In this document: positions 19,258 to 28,488 of the stretch, one piece after another | Numbering within the stretch: the first letter of the stretch is position 1 | Layout: the number at the start of each line of letters is the position of its first letter | NCBI GenBank assembly: GCA_016929095.1 | Contig: JAFGJM010000002.1 | Span: forward strand, 62,001 to 126,000 | Direction of reading: 5' to 3' | Length of the DNA: 64,000 bases | DNA from: Anaerolineales bacterium | GTDB lineage: Bacteria; Chloroflexota; Anaerolineae; Anaerolineales; UBA4823 | Notes under the pieces: model-generated | Database searches by the model: none | Seen by the model: the letters and a program-made list of their open reading frames with translations, nothing else | What the model was told of the DNA's origin: nothing | Position numbers and translations under genes: made by a program

Positions 19258-19354
19258 GACTTATTTATACAAGAAGAAAGCTTATGTGATACCAAAATAT
19301 AAATTATCTGCTTCTTCTTGCAATGGTAAAAATTATTGGATAATCATTCGTTCA

Positions 19355-19401
19355 GGATGAGTCTCCGGGTTGAAATGATCATCTTCCAGAGAGACTCATC
19401 C
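19355..19401 (-). other. 11-bp hairpin between hydroxylase B and its partner
   Basis: The arms GGATGAGTCTC and GAGACTCATCC are perfectly inverted around a 25-base loop. There is no T-run, so it is more likely an mRNA processing or stability structure than a terminator. The surrounding 206 bases hold nothing else. Confidence 0.45.
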
Positions 19402-19463
19402 CTTGTATATTACCAAAATCCTTTCCGCCCCAATCGGTGGTCAAATTTTCGATAAGTATCGAT

Positions 19464-22187
19464 CTACTTCTTTCCCGCCAGAGCCGCCAAAACTTTTTCT
19501 GGATAAGCAGGTAAGGAATGAATTCTTGCGCCGCTTGCCCAATAGACAGCGTTAATGATCGCGGCATGCGGTGCAGTGTTGGGTAATTCACCCACTCCGG
19601 AGGCTCCAAATGGACCAGTTTTTCGTGGATCATCGTAGTAAATTATCTCGATATCATCCGGGACATCTTTAGCAAATGGAATACCACATTTCACCATATT
19701 CGTATGATTGTGGATATCTTCGAAATCTTCGGATAACGCATATCCAATACCCTGGGCAATTCCACCATAAATTTGTCCGTCGACCACGGCTTTGTTATTA
19801 ATACTGCCTACGTTTGCTACGATCGTCATCTTATCGACCGCCACTTTGCCGGTTTTAGTATCCACAGTTACTTCAGCCATGAACACGCCGTACATATAAT
19901 TCTCAATAGGTATTCCCTGACCAGTATCGGGATCGCCAATAGCTGCTGTAGAAGTCCAACTCCCTGAATAGCGGGTGTCCATTCCTGCTTTTACAATTTC
20001 GTCGTATGTCATATAGCTGCCATTCGGTTTGCGGATTGCCTCTAAAAGATTTTCACAACAAACCTTGATGGCATTCCCGATCACTACCTGGCTGCGGCTA
20101 CCACCCGCCGGACCGCCATCAGGAGCCAATGCAGTATCATTTAACATCAGGCGTATTTTTTCCGGAGCAATTCCCAGAGGCCGCAAAGCTTCGTGAGCAG
20201 TTCCCAACGCGCCGGCATCGGCGCCCTGGCCATGATCGCCCCATGTTGTAGATAGCAGTACGCCATCCTTCAAAACCTCAACCCAGGCTTCAGCTGTATC
20301 CGGTCCATCGCCGCCCGCGCCATATATACCGATGCTTACACCAACGCCTTTTTGCTTTTCAGTGGTTGATTTTTTAGCAGCTTTATCTTTAGCCGCTTTA
20401 TATTTCGGTCGGAGAATATCGATCATCTTATCCAGAGCAAAAGTCTCGGGTACTTGCCCGGTGGGAGTTGTGGCGCCTGGGCGGTAGATATTCAGATACC
20501 GCAGCTCTAATGGATCCATTCCGATTTTTTCAGCCAGCTCATCCATTAAACTTTCTGAAGCGAACTCACTCTGCGGCGAGCCATATCCACGGTATGGAGC
20601 GCCCCAGGCATGGTTGGTGCATACTGTTCTGCCGATGCCGCGAATATTTGGAATATTGTATCCGGCGCCAATGAACTGAGCGCCTTTATGCGTAAGCAAA
20701 TCCCCAAATTCTGAATACGCCCCATGGTCGACGCTGAAATCAGTTTCCATCGCCAATAGTTTTCCGTTCTTATCCGCGCCTAATTTCACATCCATAAAGA
20801 ACGGCGAACGTTTGCCGGTATACGTGATAAATTGCTGGTAATCATATTCCAGGTAAACCGGTCTACCGGTTGCCATGCATGCCGCGCCCACCAATGCTTC
20901 AAGGGTGGGGCAGAATTTATAACCAAAAGTTCCGCCTGATGTATTTTGGATCATTCTAAGCTTCGAAACATCAATGCCCAATCCATCTGCAATCATCAGC
21001 GCATGCAGATAGATCGCAATACTTTTAGAATGTATTGTCAGACGCTCCTCATCATCGAAATAGGCAAAGCCAATATCCGTCTCTATGGTGAGGTGGGGTT
21101 GCCTTTGGGTGTAAAAATTACCCGTCACGACATGGGCAGCAGATTCCATGATAGGCTTTGTATCCTCCCCTTTAACTACACCTTGCTCAAAGTAAACATT
21201 TGGCGTTCCCGGGTGAATTTCGATGGCGTCGTCAGCCATGGCTGCCGGAGCGCTCATGTAAGTTGGTAATTCCTCGAGTTCAACTTTCACTTTATCGACT
21301 GCTGCCAATGCCTGTTCTTTCGTATCGGCGCAAACAATCGCGATGGCATCCCCATACTGGAATACTTTAGTATCGCAAAGGATCGGTCTATCCCAGCCGT
21401 CGCACTTGTTGGTGGGGAAAGTAACCAAACCATTGATGCGATTCTTTCCCTTGATATCTTTATATGTAACCACTTTTGCGACGCCAGGCATCTTTTCAGC
21501 TTCCGAAGTATCGATACTCAAGATATTTGCATGGCTGATCTTGGCTTGCACCAGGGCAAGCTGTAAAGTATCTGGGGGCATTTGTAAGCCTAAATCGGCG
21601 CCATACTCGGCTGTGCCGGTAACTTTTGCCACTGCCGAAGGACGTGGATAACCGCTGCCCCATATCCGGCCATCCTTTGGCATCTGAAATTCCAGAGTTA
21701 CAGGCGGTTGTTCCCCCCGCATCACAGCAGCCGCATCCATCACCGCATCCACAATCGGTTTGTACCCGGTGCAACGACAAACATTTAAATTCTTATGAAA
21801 CCATGTGCGTACTTCTTCCCGCGTTGGTGATGGATTTTGTTCCAATAGAACTTTCGTTGAAATAACAAACCCCGGAATACAAAAACCGCACTGTGCCGCG
21901 CCATGCAAGATCATAGCTTTCTGGATTGGATGCAGGTTTTGTGGCGTACCAATTCCCTCAATAGTTGTGATGCTAGCCCCGTCTGGCACTTTTTTCATTT
22001 TTACGATGCAGGAGCGGACCAATTTGCCATCCAGGATAACCGAGCAAGCGCCGCAATGCCCTTCGTTGCACGATACTTTTGTCCCGGTCAAGAGCAATTG
22101 CTTGCGCAAAACATCAGCCAGGCTGGATTCGGGATCAACGATCAATGTTCTACTATTCCCATTAATATTTATTGATTTTTTCAACAT
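19464..22187 (-). CDS. mop: MOP-type molybdenum hydroxylase (aldehyde oxidoreductase/xanthine dehydrogenase family), copy B
   Basis: A 907-residue single-chain enzyme with two [2Fe-2S] clusters and a molybdopterin domain and no FAD domain. Cys40, 45, 48 and 60 bind the plant-ferredoxin-type cluster; Cys100, 103, 137 and 139 bind the second. This numbering and the total length are those I recall for Desulfovibrio gigas aldehyde oxidoreductase. The active-site base is Glu867 in GVGELPN. It oxidises aldehydes or a related substrate with water as oxygen donor; the substrate is not readable. ATG 22,187 has GGAAGG upstream and is chosen over the GTG at 22,199. Dicluster copy B follows downstream. 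Confidence 0.92.
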   Translation of the reverse strand: MLKKSININGNSRTLIVDPESSLADVLRKQLLLTGTKVSCNEGHCGACSVILDGKLVRSCIVKMKKVPDGASITTIEGIGTPQNLHPIQKAMILHGAAQCGFCIPGFVISTKVLLEQNPSPTREEVRTWFHKNLNVCRCTGYKPIVDAVMDAAAVMRGEQPPVTLEFQMPKDGRIWGSGYPRPSAVAKVTGTAEYGADLGLQMPPDTLQLALVQAKISHANILSIDTSEAEKMPGVAKVVTYKDIKGKNRINGLVTFPTNKCDGWDRPILCDTKVFQYGDAIAIVCADTKEQALAAVDKVKVELEELPTYMSAPAAMADDAIEIHPGTPNVYFEQGVVKGEDTKPIMESAAHVVTGNFYTQRQPHLTIETDIGFAYFDDEERLTIHSKSIAIYLHALMIADGLGIDVSKLRMIQNTSGGTFGYKFCPTLEALVGAACMATGRPVYLEYDYQQFITYTGKRSPFFMDVKLGADKNGKLLAMETDFSVDHGAYSEFGDLLTHKGAQFIGAGYNIPNIRGIGRTVCTNHAWGAPYRGYGSPQSEFASESLMDELAEKIGMDPLELRYLNIYRPGATTPTGQVPETFALDKMIDILRPKYKAAKDKAAKKSTTEKQKGVGVSIGIYGAGGDGPDTAEAWVEVLKDGVLLSTTWGDHGQGADAGALGTAHEALRPLGIAPEKIRLMLNDTALAPDGGPAGGSRSQVVIGNAIKVCCENLLEAIRKPNGSYMTYDEIVKAGMDTRYSGSWTSTAAIGDPDTGQGIPIENYMYGVFMAEVTVDTKTGKVAVDKMTIVANVGSINNKAVVDGQIYGGIAQGIGYALSEDFEDIHNHTNMVKCGIPFAKDVPDDIEIIYYDDPRKTGPFGASGVGELPNTAPHAAIINAVYWASGARIHSLPAYPEKVLAALAGKK

Positions 22188-22293
22188 GGCGCCTTCCACG
22201 TCCTTTCTTTATTATTCTCGGATAATTTTTTGTGCATTAGTTTGGTAGAGATTGGTTCGCAAATATAATTATCACTCAACAATGTCAAAACAT

Positions 22294-22308
22294 CAATAGT
22301 ATCTATTG
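22294..22308. promoter_or_regulatory. CAATAG-N3-CTATTG inverted repeat upstream of mop
   Basis: A perfect 6-bp inverted repeat with a 3-base centre lies in the 153-base gap between the small cysteine protein and the mop start, in AT-rich sequence. It may be an operator; no regulator is encoded nearby. Confidence 0.35.
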
Positions 22309-22340
22309 TTATAGTATAAATAGTACATCGATCATTGTGA

Positions 22341-22535
22341 TTATTTATCTTCTAATTGCATCTCCACTTCTGCAATTCGACCCTTTACCAGTTCTTCCGG
22401 GATGTATACTTCGCCGCATTCAGGACATTTAAGCATATCGGTGAAAAAACTATGTCCCAAATAGCTTAAATACGTTTTTGCTGGTTGTAATTCTTTTTGG
22501 CATCTATAACAAATCATTTGCTCATTTTCAGCCAT
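22341..22535 (-). CDS. Small four-cysteine redox/zinc protein (DVU_1557-like)
   Basis: A 64-residue protein with two CxxC pairs, Cys9-Cys12 (CYRC) and Cys37-Cys40 (CPEC), forming a zinc ribbon or rubredoxin-like centre. Small proteins of this kind (DVU_1557 family) travel with MOP-type hydroxylases. It starts three bases after the stop of dicluster copy A, so both are co-translated, and precedes mop. Confidence 0.8.
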   Translation of the reverse strand: MAENEQMICYRCQKELQPAKTYLSYLGHSFFTDMLKCPECGEVYIPEELVKGRIAEVEMQLEDK

Positions 22536-22538
22536 GAT

Positions 22539-24785
22539 TTACCCCTCATCAATACTCATGCGGTGACAATAAGCATTTATTAATTCAAAACCGTTGTCTG
22601 CAAGTAAATATTCAGCCCAATAAGTCATATTTCCTATCTGTAAATGCCCAAAGAAATGTCCGGTTTCTGGGCTAACGATCTTTTTTCCCTTACTTTCGCA
22701 ATGTTCGATCACAGTTTCGATTTCCGATTCCAATATATGATCACTATTTAGCTTCTGTTTAAGATGATCCGAAATGTAGAGAATAATTTTCCTTTCATCC
22801 TGATCCATTTGAAATTCATCCTTCCAATACTCTCTCAGCATATCATTCTTTAGTTTAACGCGATTTCTTCTGCGTTCGGTAAAAGTTGGAGCAGCCCGAT
22901 TAGAATCATATAATCCGAATAAAATATCCAAAATATGATAGGCAGGTTTTTGCGATGAGGCGAAAATATCCCGGCAGTTAATACAATAGGTAACGTAAGG
23001 GTTTTCATTTTGTGTAATTCTCGCTGATATTACTTCACGAGTGTAACGCGGGTTGGCAATTGCTACCTGACCACCCCAACTACAGCAAGCAGCAAGCCGG
23101 CCCTCCATTGGCAGCGGTTCATGGACCAAGCCCGCCTGTTTCACAAGGTCTCGAATTGCCTGCTGTAATTCTGGCTCTTCTCGGCTGGAACAAGGATCAA
23201 AAATCGAGACGATTTCTCCGTTACTTTCTTTTGTGGAAGTATCTCCCCATTTTAAAATCAAATCATAAAGAAAAATGCCCTCGATTTCAGGTAAATACCG
23301 GTTAAACATTTGTTTGCAGGTAGGGCAGGCAAACACTACAACAGGTTTCCCAAGAGTACCCCACTGATCTCGTAATTTTCCGATAACCTCATTATGAATG
23401 ATTTCGTCACCAGCCCATTCAGCCGGAGCGCCGCAGCAATTGAGCATAATAGCTGTATCGGGTTTATGTGCTAATAACCATTGGTAACTTTCTATTACAT
23501 ATTTTGGGTCCGATGCGCCAAGTTGACAGCCAGGGAAAAATACATATTGGCTTTTGCTATATCCATTGGGGAGGTGAGATAACTGCGTGTCCGGCCCATT
23601 TGAAAACGCCATATCCCTTAGCCAAAAATCATGAAACGCCCACGGCATAGCACCTTTTTCCCGCATTATCCGATGGTTGATAAGTAAAAATTCACCAGTA
23701 TCTATCCCAATCGGACACACCTCTTTGCATAGACCGCATTGGTTACAGGTGGATATAAAACGGGTAGCCAGTGTACCATTCCCATCTAATGTGCCGGGAT
23801 GAATGGTGAGTTCCACCTCTTCTGCGATCCGTTTAGGATATTTTTTAAAAAAATGCATAAGGTCACAATAGCGAACACAGGCGTCACATGAACATTTCAA
23901 GCAGCGTTTTGCTTCAAGTACGGCTTCGTCACGCGTGTAGGCAATGCCATTATTTGGCTGGATTAGTTCAGAATACGTAATTGTTGATGGGTCCAGTTCC
24001 AATTTAGTGGAAGATGTTTCGTGAGGTTGGTTCATTCTGCCGGTTTTGATATACCACTCTATAGCCCCCGGCACTTGAAGACCGTCTGCGATTGCTTGCA
24101 TCGTATTTCGACCCACAAGTGTACCACCGAGAAATACGCCGGGGATAATGCTGGCATAAACTCCCTCGGACCTATCTGTTAAGCCAAAATTGTTTCCTCC
24201 CATTCCGGTGGCAATGTATATGGCATCAAAATTGAGACCATCGAGTGTGGTGATCTCAGTATTCAGGTTTACTGTATATTTTTCGTATTTAAATTGATGG
24301 TCGATTTCTTTTAGAAACATCTCAGGTGGTAATAAGTCCCACAGATGCCCGCCTATCCTGTTCGACTTTTCGAACACAGTGACATCATATTTCTTAGCCG
24401 CAAGACGAAGGGCACAAGCCAACCCACTGATCCCCGCGCCAATGATCGCTACTTTTTTATTTTTCAGGGGTACGTTGTAATTGTTAGGATCGGTATTACG
24501 TGCATAATCCAACGCGGCTTTTTCTAGCAATCGTAAGGATATTGCGCTATCCTTTTCCCGCCTCGGACAAACATTTTTACATGGCTCGTCGCATAATGCG
24601 GATACTATGCCAGGGAATCCCACTGTGTTTAGATAGAGACGATATGCAGCATTGAAACTACCGCGCTGCATTTTTTCAATAAAATCCCGAACATCAAAGC
24701 AAAAAGGACAGGCAACCGTACAAAATGCCGGTTCATTTTGCAGACAGTCTTGAATTTTTCCCTTTTCTCGATCCAAATTCGACAC
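22539..24785 (-). CDS. Flavin/4Fe-4S/CCG-domain oxidoreductase, copy A
   Basis: A 748-residue paralogue of the protein at 16,918-19,257 with the same order of parts: N-terminal cysteines (CTVACPFCFDVRDF, ALCDEPCKNVCPRRE), FAD/NAD domain (VAIIGAGISGLACALRLAAK), ferredoxin cysteines (CLKCSCDACVRYC, CNQCGLCKEVCPIG) and two CCG domains (FFPGCQLGA...CCGAPAEW and FDPCSSREE...CCSWGG...YCINCRD). One CCG cysteine differs from copy B (QLGA instead of QLCG). It likely serves hydroxylase A encoded upstream. It is followed after three bases by the DVU_1557-like gene. Confidence 0.85.
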   Translation of the reverse strand: MSNLDREKGKIQDCLQNEPAFCTVACPFCFDVRDFIEKMQRGSFNAAYRLYLNTVGFPGIVSALCDEPCKNVCPRREKDSAISLRLLEKAALDYARNTDPNNYNVPLKNKKVAIIGAGISGLACALRLAAKKYDVTVFEKSNRIGGHLWDLLPPEMFLKEIDHQFKYEKYTVNLNTEITTLDGLNFDAIYIATGMGGNNFGLTDRSEGVYASIIPGVFLGGTLVGRNTMQAIADGLQVPGAIEWYIKTGRMNQPHETSSTKLELDPSTITYSELIQPNNGIAYTRDEAVLEAKRCLKCSCDACVRYCDLMHFFKKYPKRIAEEVELTIHPGTLDGNGTLATRFISTCNQCGLCKEVCPIGIDTGEFLLINHRIMREKGAMPWAFHDFWLRDMAFSNGPDTQLSHLPNGYSKSQYVFFPGCQLGASDPKYVIESYQWLLAHKPDTAIMLNCCGAPAEWAGDEIIHNEVIGKLRDQWGTLGKPVVVFACPTCKQMFNRYLPEIEGIFLYDLILKWGDTSTKESNGEIVSIFDPCSSREEPELQQAIRDLVKQAGLVHEPLPMEGRLAACCSWGGQVAIANPRYTREVISARITQNENPYVTYCINCRDIFASSQKPAYHILDILFGLYDSNRAAPTFTERRRNRVKLKNDMLREYWKDEFQMDQDERKIILYISDHLKQKLNSDHILESEIETVIEHCESKGKKIVSPETGHFFGHLQIGNMTYWAEYLLADNGFELINAYCHRMSIDEG

Positions 24786-24933
24786 TCTTTAATGTCAGCC
24801 CGGATTGTGATTTTGAGTATTTATCGGGCAATCATCAATAGTATATCAGTCGCGATTCCGGGCAAAGAACATTCGCATCTTCTAAAACCTAAAAAAAAGG
24901 TATTCTGCTTTTCAACCCCCCGTTTTTCCGAAC

Positions 24934-24964
24934 CTCCCCCCATTTTCTGCGAAAATGGGGGGAG
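24934..24964. repeat. Perfect 14-bp hairpin repeat element
   Basis: CTCCCCCCATTTTC and GAAAATGGGGGGAG are perfectly inverted around three bases, flanked by further C-run and G-run arms (about 24,916-24,975). It shares its core with the element at 12,614-12,645. It sits in the 240-base gap between hydroxylase A and its redox partner; the rest of that gap holds nothing recognised. Confidence 0.6.
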
Positions 24965-25025
24965 ACGAGGGGGGCTGGCTTCCTCAAAAAAGTTCTTTAT
25001 TTATCTCAGAAAGAAATGAATTTAT

Positions 25026-27947
25026 TTAGAAAAATCTTTCCGAGGTTACCCCTCCCAGAGGTTGGAAGAAATCATTACCGCCAAATGTTACCGGATTCGC
25101 CTGGATATTTTCCAACTCATCATACAGGTCAGATCCAAGGAAGTATTTTTGGGGAGGCAAAACTTTTCCACCTTTTGCGATAATGTCCAACCCCGCCTTT
25201 ACTTTTTCCTTGGTGGCAGGTATCTCATAAATGCGTACGCCGCAGGCATTATTGATGGCATTGAGCACTGCGACATGACCAGAGGACTGGAAAGCCTCTG
25301 ACGCGCCGGATGAGCCAAAGGGACCATTTACATCGTAATTTTCTAGGTGAATAACTGTGATGTCATCTGGAATATCATCAATAATTGGAACGCCGCTATT
25401 GATGATATTTGTATTCTTTGTCACATCATCATAATCTTCGCTGAGGGCAAAACCAATGGCATGAGAGATGCCGCCATAAGCCTGACCGTTTACGGCATCG
25501 ATATTACCAACCTTGCCGATTTCATCTACACAGGTAAACCTCACAACTCTTGTTTTCCCTGTTTTGGTATCAACCTCAACTTCTGCCAGGTTTAGAATAT
25601 ATGTGTATGCAGGATGAGGATCACCAACACCTGTATTAGGATCAAGTCGGCAAAGACCAGGTGTAACGACTGTCATGTATTGCCCTTCGACCCTGGTGGG
25701 AATACCTTCCTTAATAATCTCATCGTATGTGCGGTAGGTTCCATCCGGCTTCTGCATAGCAGCCAGAAGTTTTTCACCGGCGATCTTGGTCGCGTTACCA
25801 TTCATGTAATGGGAGCGGCTTCCTGCAGACATACCGCTATCTGGGCATATCTTTGTATCACTCTGGATGAGATGCACCTGATCGGGGGTTAATCCCAAAG
25901 GCTTAAGGGCTTCCAGGGTAACCATCAAGGAACCGATATCGCCCCCCTGCCCCACATCTTGCCAGGTATCATACTTCGTGACGGTATTGTCAGGATTTAA
26001 CTCCAGGTAAACAGTGGCTTTATCTGTAGGTCCTTCCGATACATTGAAACCACCCCAAGATAAACCAACGCCACGACGCAGTTCAGGTGTATCTTTCTCT
26101 TTTGCCTCCTTAACGGCTCGTTCATAGAAGGGACGCATCTTGGTCATCATCTCTTCCATTGGATATTGCTTGAAAGGATAACTGTTGATATTCAAATCAC
26201 CTTCACGGGCAATATTTCGCCAGCGCAATTCAAAGGGATCGATACCTGCTTTTTCTGCCAGCATATCCATTAATGCTTCACCCAGAGTATATGCCTGAGG
26301 AGAACCATAGGCTCGGTAGGCAACACCATAATTATGGTTGGTATTAGCAATTCGAACTAATCCCGCAACATCGGGAACTTTATAAGGGAAAAAGGCAAAG
26401 CGCGCTGGTTTTGTCATCAGATCATCACCGCCCCAGGAATACGCGCCGTGATCCATCCCATAATCAAACTCAGCGGCTGTAATCTTTCCGTTTTCATCAC
26501 AGGCTACTCGTCCATTAGAGTGACACGGGCAACGCTTTCCGGAGAAATGTTGGAATTCCTCGTAGGTCATAGAAAGCGCAACAGGCATTTTGGTGACTAC
26601 GGCTGCTGCGGCTACAAGACAAAGATCTCCGGCGTTGGTTGACCATCCGAAACTTCCACCTGTTGGATTCATCACAATTCGCAGCTTGCTTCTTGGAACA
26701 CCAACTGCATTGCCAAAACGACCGAGTGAGGAATAAACCCCCTGGGATTTGCATTGAATGGTCAGATTATCTTCTTCATCGAAATAAGCTTGATCGGTTA
26801 TTCCTTCAATTGAGAGGTGAGGCTCACGAGATGAGTAAAAGCTGCCCTCGACGCTATAGGCGGAACTATCGATCACATCAGCCACCTTGGATGGGTCTTC
26901 CAACCCTACTCCTTTCAAGACCGGCTGCATCGAGAAAATATTCGGAGTGTCTTCATGAATCCGCATGGCATCGGGCATCACTGCGTCAAGGTAATTGAGA
27001 TATTCGGGTAATTTTTCAATCTCGACCTTCACCTTAGCAGCAGCTGCGCGAGCATGTTCCTTCGTATCGGCAACGGCTAAAGCCACAACATCTCCCCATC
27101 GATAGATCTTATCTTCAGCCAAAACATTACGACTGGGCACCATGACAGTGGTGCGTTCATGGAACTGAGCCTCTGCCATGATATTATCACCTCCGGCAGC
27201 TTTCAGCTCCTTATACGTAATGATTTTTACTACACCAGGCATCTTTTCTGCTTCGCTGGTGTCGATCTTGAGTATCTTTGCATGATGAGCTATTCTTGGC
27301 TGTACCACTGCGACATGGAGGGTTTCGGCAGGCATCTTAAGTTCCTGGTCATCGCCATAATCAGCTAATCCGCACACTTTTGCCAGCGCCGATGGGCGGA
27401 CAACAGGTTTACCATAATATTCGCCGTCCTCAGGAAATTTATATGTTATATCTTCAATAGTGGATTCACCCCGCATCACTTTAGCTGCTGCCATAACGGC
27501 ATCCACAATCTGCTTATAACCCGTACAACGACACACATTATGGTTCTTTTTAAACCATTCCCGCACTTCCTGGCGCGTGGGTTTTTGATTTTTTTGTAGC
27601 AAGGCATAGGTAGACACGATGAAACCGGGAGTACAGAAGCCGCATTGAACTGCGCCCAAATTCATAAATGCCACTTGAATTGGATGCAAGTTGGTTGGTG
27701 TACCAATGCCTTCAATAGTTAATACTTCACTGTATTCTTCGATGGTGCGGATTTTCTTTATACATGAACGGACAAGCTCTCCATTCAATATTACCGTGCA
27801 TGAACCGCATATACCGGTATCGCAGCCAACTTTTGTGCCGGTGAGACCGATACGTCGAAGAACATCTGCCAGCGAATCCTTTTCCGGATTACAAATAAAT
27901 ATCCGGTTTACGCCATTGATGTTTAGCCACATTTTTCTTAGTTTCAT
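25026..27947 (-). CDS. Molybdenum hydroxylase (aldehyde oxidoreductase/xanthine dehydrogenase family), copy A
   Basis: A 973-residue single-chain paralogue of copy B. The first cluster motif is CDTGICGSC with the fourth cysteine in VRSC; the second is QCGFCTPGF plus NVCRCTGY. The molybdopterin domains follow, with the catalytic glutamate in SSGASEAFQSSG. It is about 65 residues longer than MOP, mostly insertions in the molybdenum domain and a C-terminal tail. GGGAG lies seven bases before the ATG. It is the first gene of the minus-strand block. The active-site segment differs from copy B (GASEA against GVGEL), so the two copies probably act on different substrates. Confidence 0.9.
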   Translation of the reverse strand: MKLRKMWLNINGVNRIFICNPEKDSLADVLRRIGLTGTKVGCDTGICGSCTVILNGELVRSCIKKIRTIEEYSEVLTIEGIGTPTNLHPIQVAFMNLGAVQCGFCTPGFIVSTYALLQKNQKPTRQEVREWFKKNHNVCRCTGYKQIVDAVMAAAKVMRGESTIEDITYKFPEDGEYYGKPVVRPSALAKVCGLADYGDDQELKMPAETLHVAVVQPRIAHHAKILKIDTSEAEKMPGVVKIITYKELKAAGGDNIMAEAQFHERTTVMVPSRNVLAEDKIYRWGDVVALAVADTKEHARAAAAKVKVEIEKLPEYLNYLDAVMPDAMRIHEDTPNIFSMQPVLKGVGLEDPSKVADVIDSSAYSVEGSFYSSREPHLSIEGITDQAYFDEEDNLTIQCKSQGVYSSLGRFGNAVGVPRSKLRIVMNPTGGSFGWSTNAGDLCLVAAAAVVTKMPVALSMTYEEFQHFSGKRCPCHSNGRVACDENGKITAAEFDYGMDHGAYSWGGDDLMTKPARFAFFPYKVPDVAGLVRIANTNHNYGVAYRAYGSPQAYTLGEALMDMLAEKAGIDPFELRWRNIAREGDLNINSYPFKQYPMEEMMTKMRPFYERAVKEAKEKDTPELRRGVGLSWGGFNVSEGPTDKATVYLELNPDNTVTKYDTWQDVGQGGDIGSLMVTLEALKPLGLTPDQVHLIQSDTKICPDSGMSAGSRSHYMNGNATKIAGEKLLAAMQKPDGTYRTYDEIIKEGIPTRVEGQYMTVVTPGLCRLDPNTGVGDPHPAYTYILNLAEVEVDTKTGKTRVVRFTCVDEIGKVGNIDAVNGQAYGGISHAIGFALSEDYDDVTKNTNIINSGVPIIDDIPDDITVIHLENYDVNGPFGSSGASEAFQSSGHVAVLNAINNACGVRIYEIPATKEKVKAGLDIIAKGGKVLPPQKYFLGSDLYDELENIQANPVTFGGNDFFQPLGGVTSERFF

Positions 27948-28346
27948 ATAAATTCTCCCAAAATATATTTAGTGACTTCTTTATGAATCTGGTTGATTAT
28001 GATGAGGCACGATTTTTTGAATGTCCCATTCTTATACTCAATATTATACTGTAATGTACATATAATATTTAGGATAAGTTATAAAGGATTTTTTCATAAA
28101 TATTGTTACAACATGAAAATTAAATAATCTACTTCTAATCCCGCTTTGAATAAAATCCCCGTTTTCCATAAATTGCCTCCCAATATCGAAATTAACTAAT
28201 TTGCTTATCGTAAATCTTCGATATCCAGGTTGAAAAAACTACCTTTCATCATTTTCATAATTCATTTCCCATGGCACTACGTTCTGCAATCGGAGTGAAA
28301 ATAGCTATATAATTATATTTAATCGTCTGGAATTTGCTTTTTCAGA
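27948..28346. other. Gene-free spacer upstream of hydroxylase A
   Basis: About 400 AT-rich bases separate the molybdenum block from the attachment site. On the minus strand a TATAAT at 28,048-28,043 could be a -10 box for the block, but no good -35 box accompanies it. I see no gene, tRNA or clear hairpin. Confidence 0.4.
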
Positions 28347-28389
28347 TGACCCGTAGAGGACTCGAACCTCCAACCAATTGATTAAGAGG
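28347..28389 (-). tRNA. tRNA-Lys(CTT) 3' fragment, prophage attachment site (attL)
   Basis: Read on the minus strand the sequence holds the anticodon loop CTCTTAA (anticodon CTT at 28,386-28,384), the 3' anticodon-stem strand, a T-arm GGAGG-TTCGAGT-CCTCT, the acceptor 3' strand ACGGGTC and discriminator A. The D-arm and 5' acceptor strand are absent, and sequence beyond 28,389 does not pair, so it is a 3' half only. Tyrosine integrases often recombine within the anticodon loop, and an integrase gene starts 100 bases away. It is therefore an att core, not a working tRNA. Confidence 0.85.
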
Positions 28390-28488
28390 CTATTACTTAA
28401 AACATGTATATAGTCAATAGTCTAGATGTCAATTACAGAACACCTGTTCGATGAATCTTGACGCGCAATTGATCTTCAGTCAATTACG

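Noticed and set aside
19355..19401. An intrinsic terminator between mop and its redox partner
   Set aside because: The stem is perfect but no T-run follows on the transcribed strand.
19464..27947. Possible selenocysteine (in-frame TGA) in the hydroxylase block
   Set aside because: All cysteine motifs are complete without read-through and no SECIS-like hairpin behind an in-frame TGA was seen.
28347..28389. A complete tRNA gene
   Set aside because: The D-arm, 5' acceptor strand and 5' anticodon stem are missing on the prophage side; only the 3' half is present.
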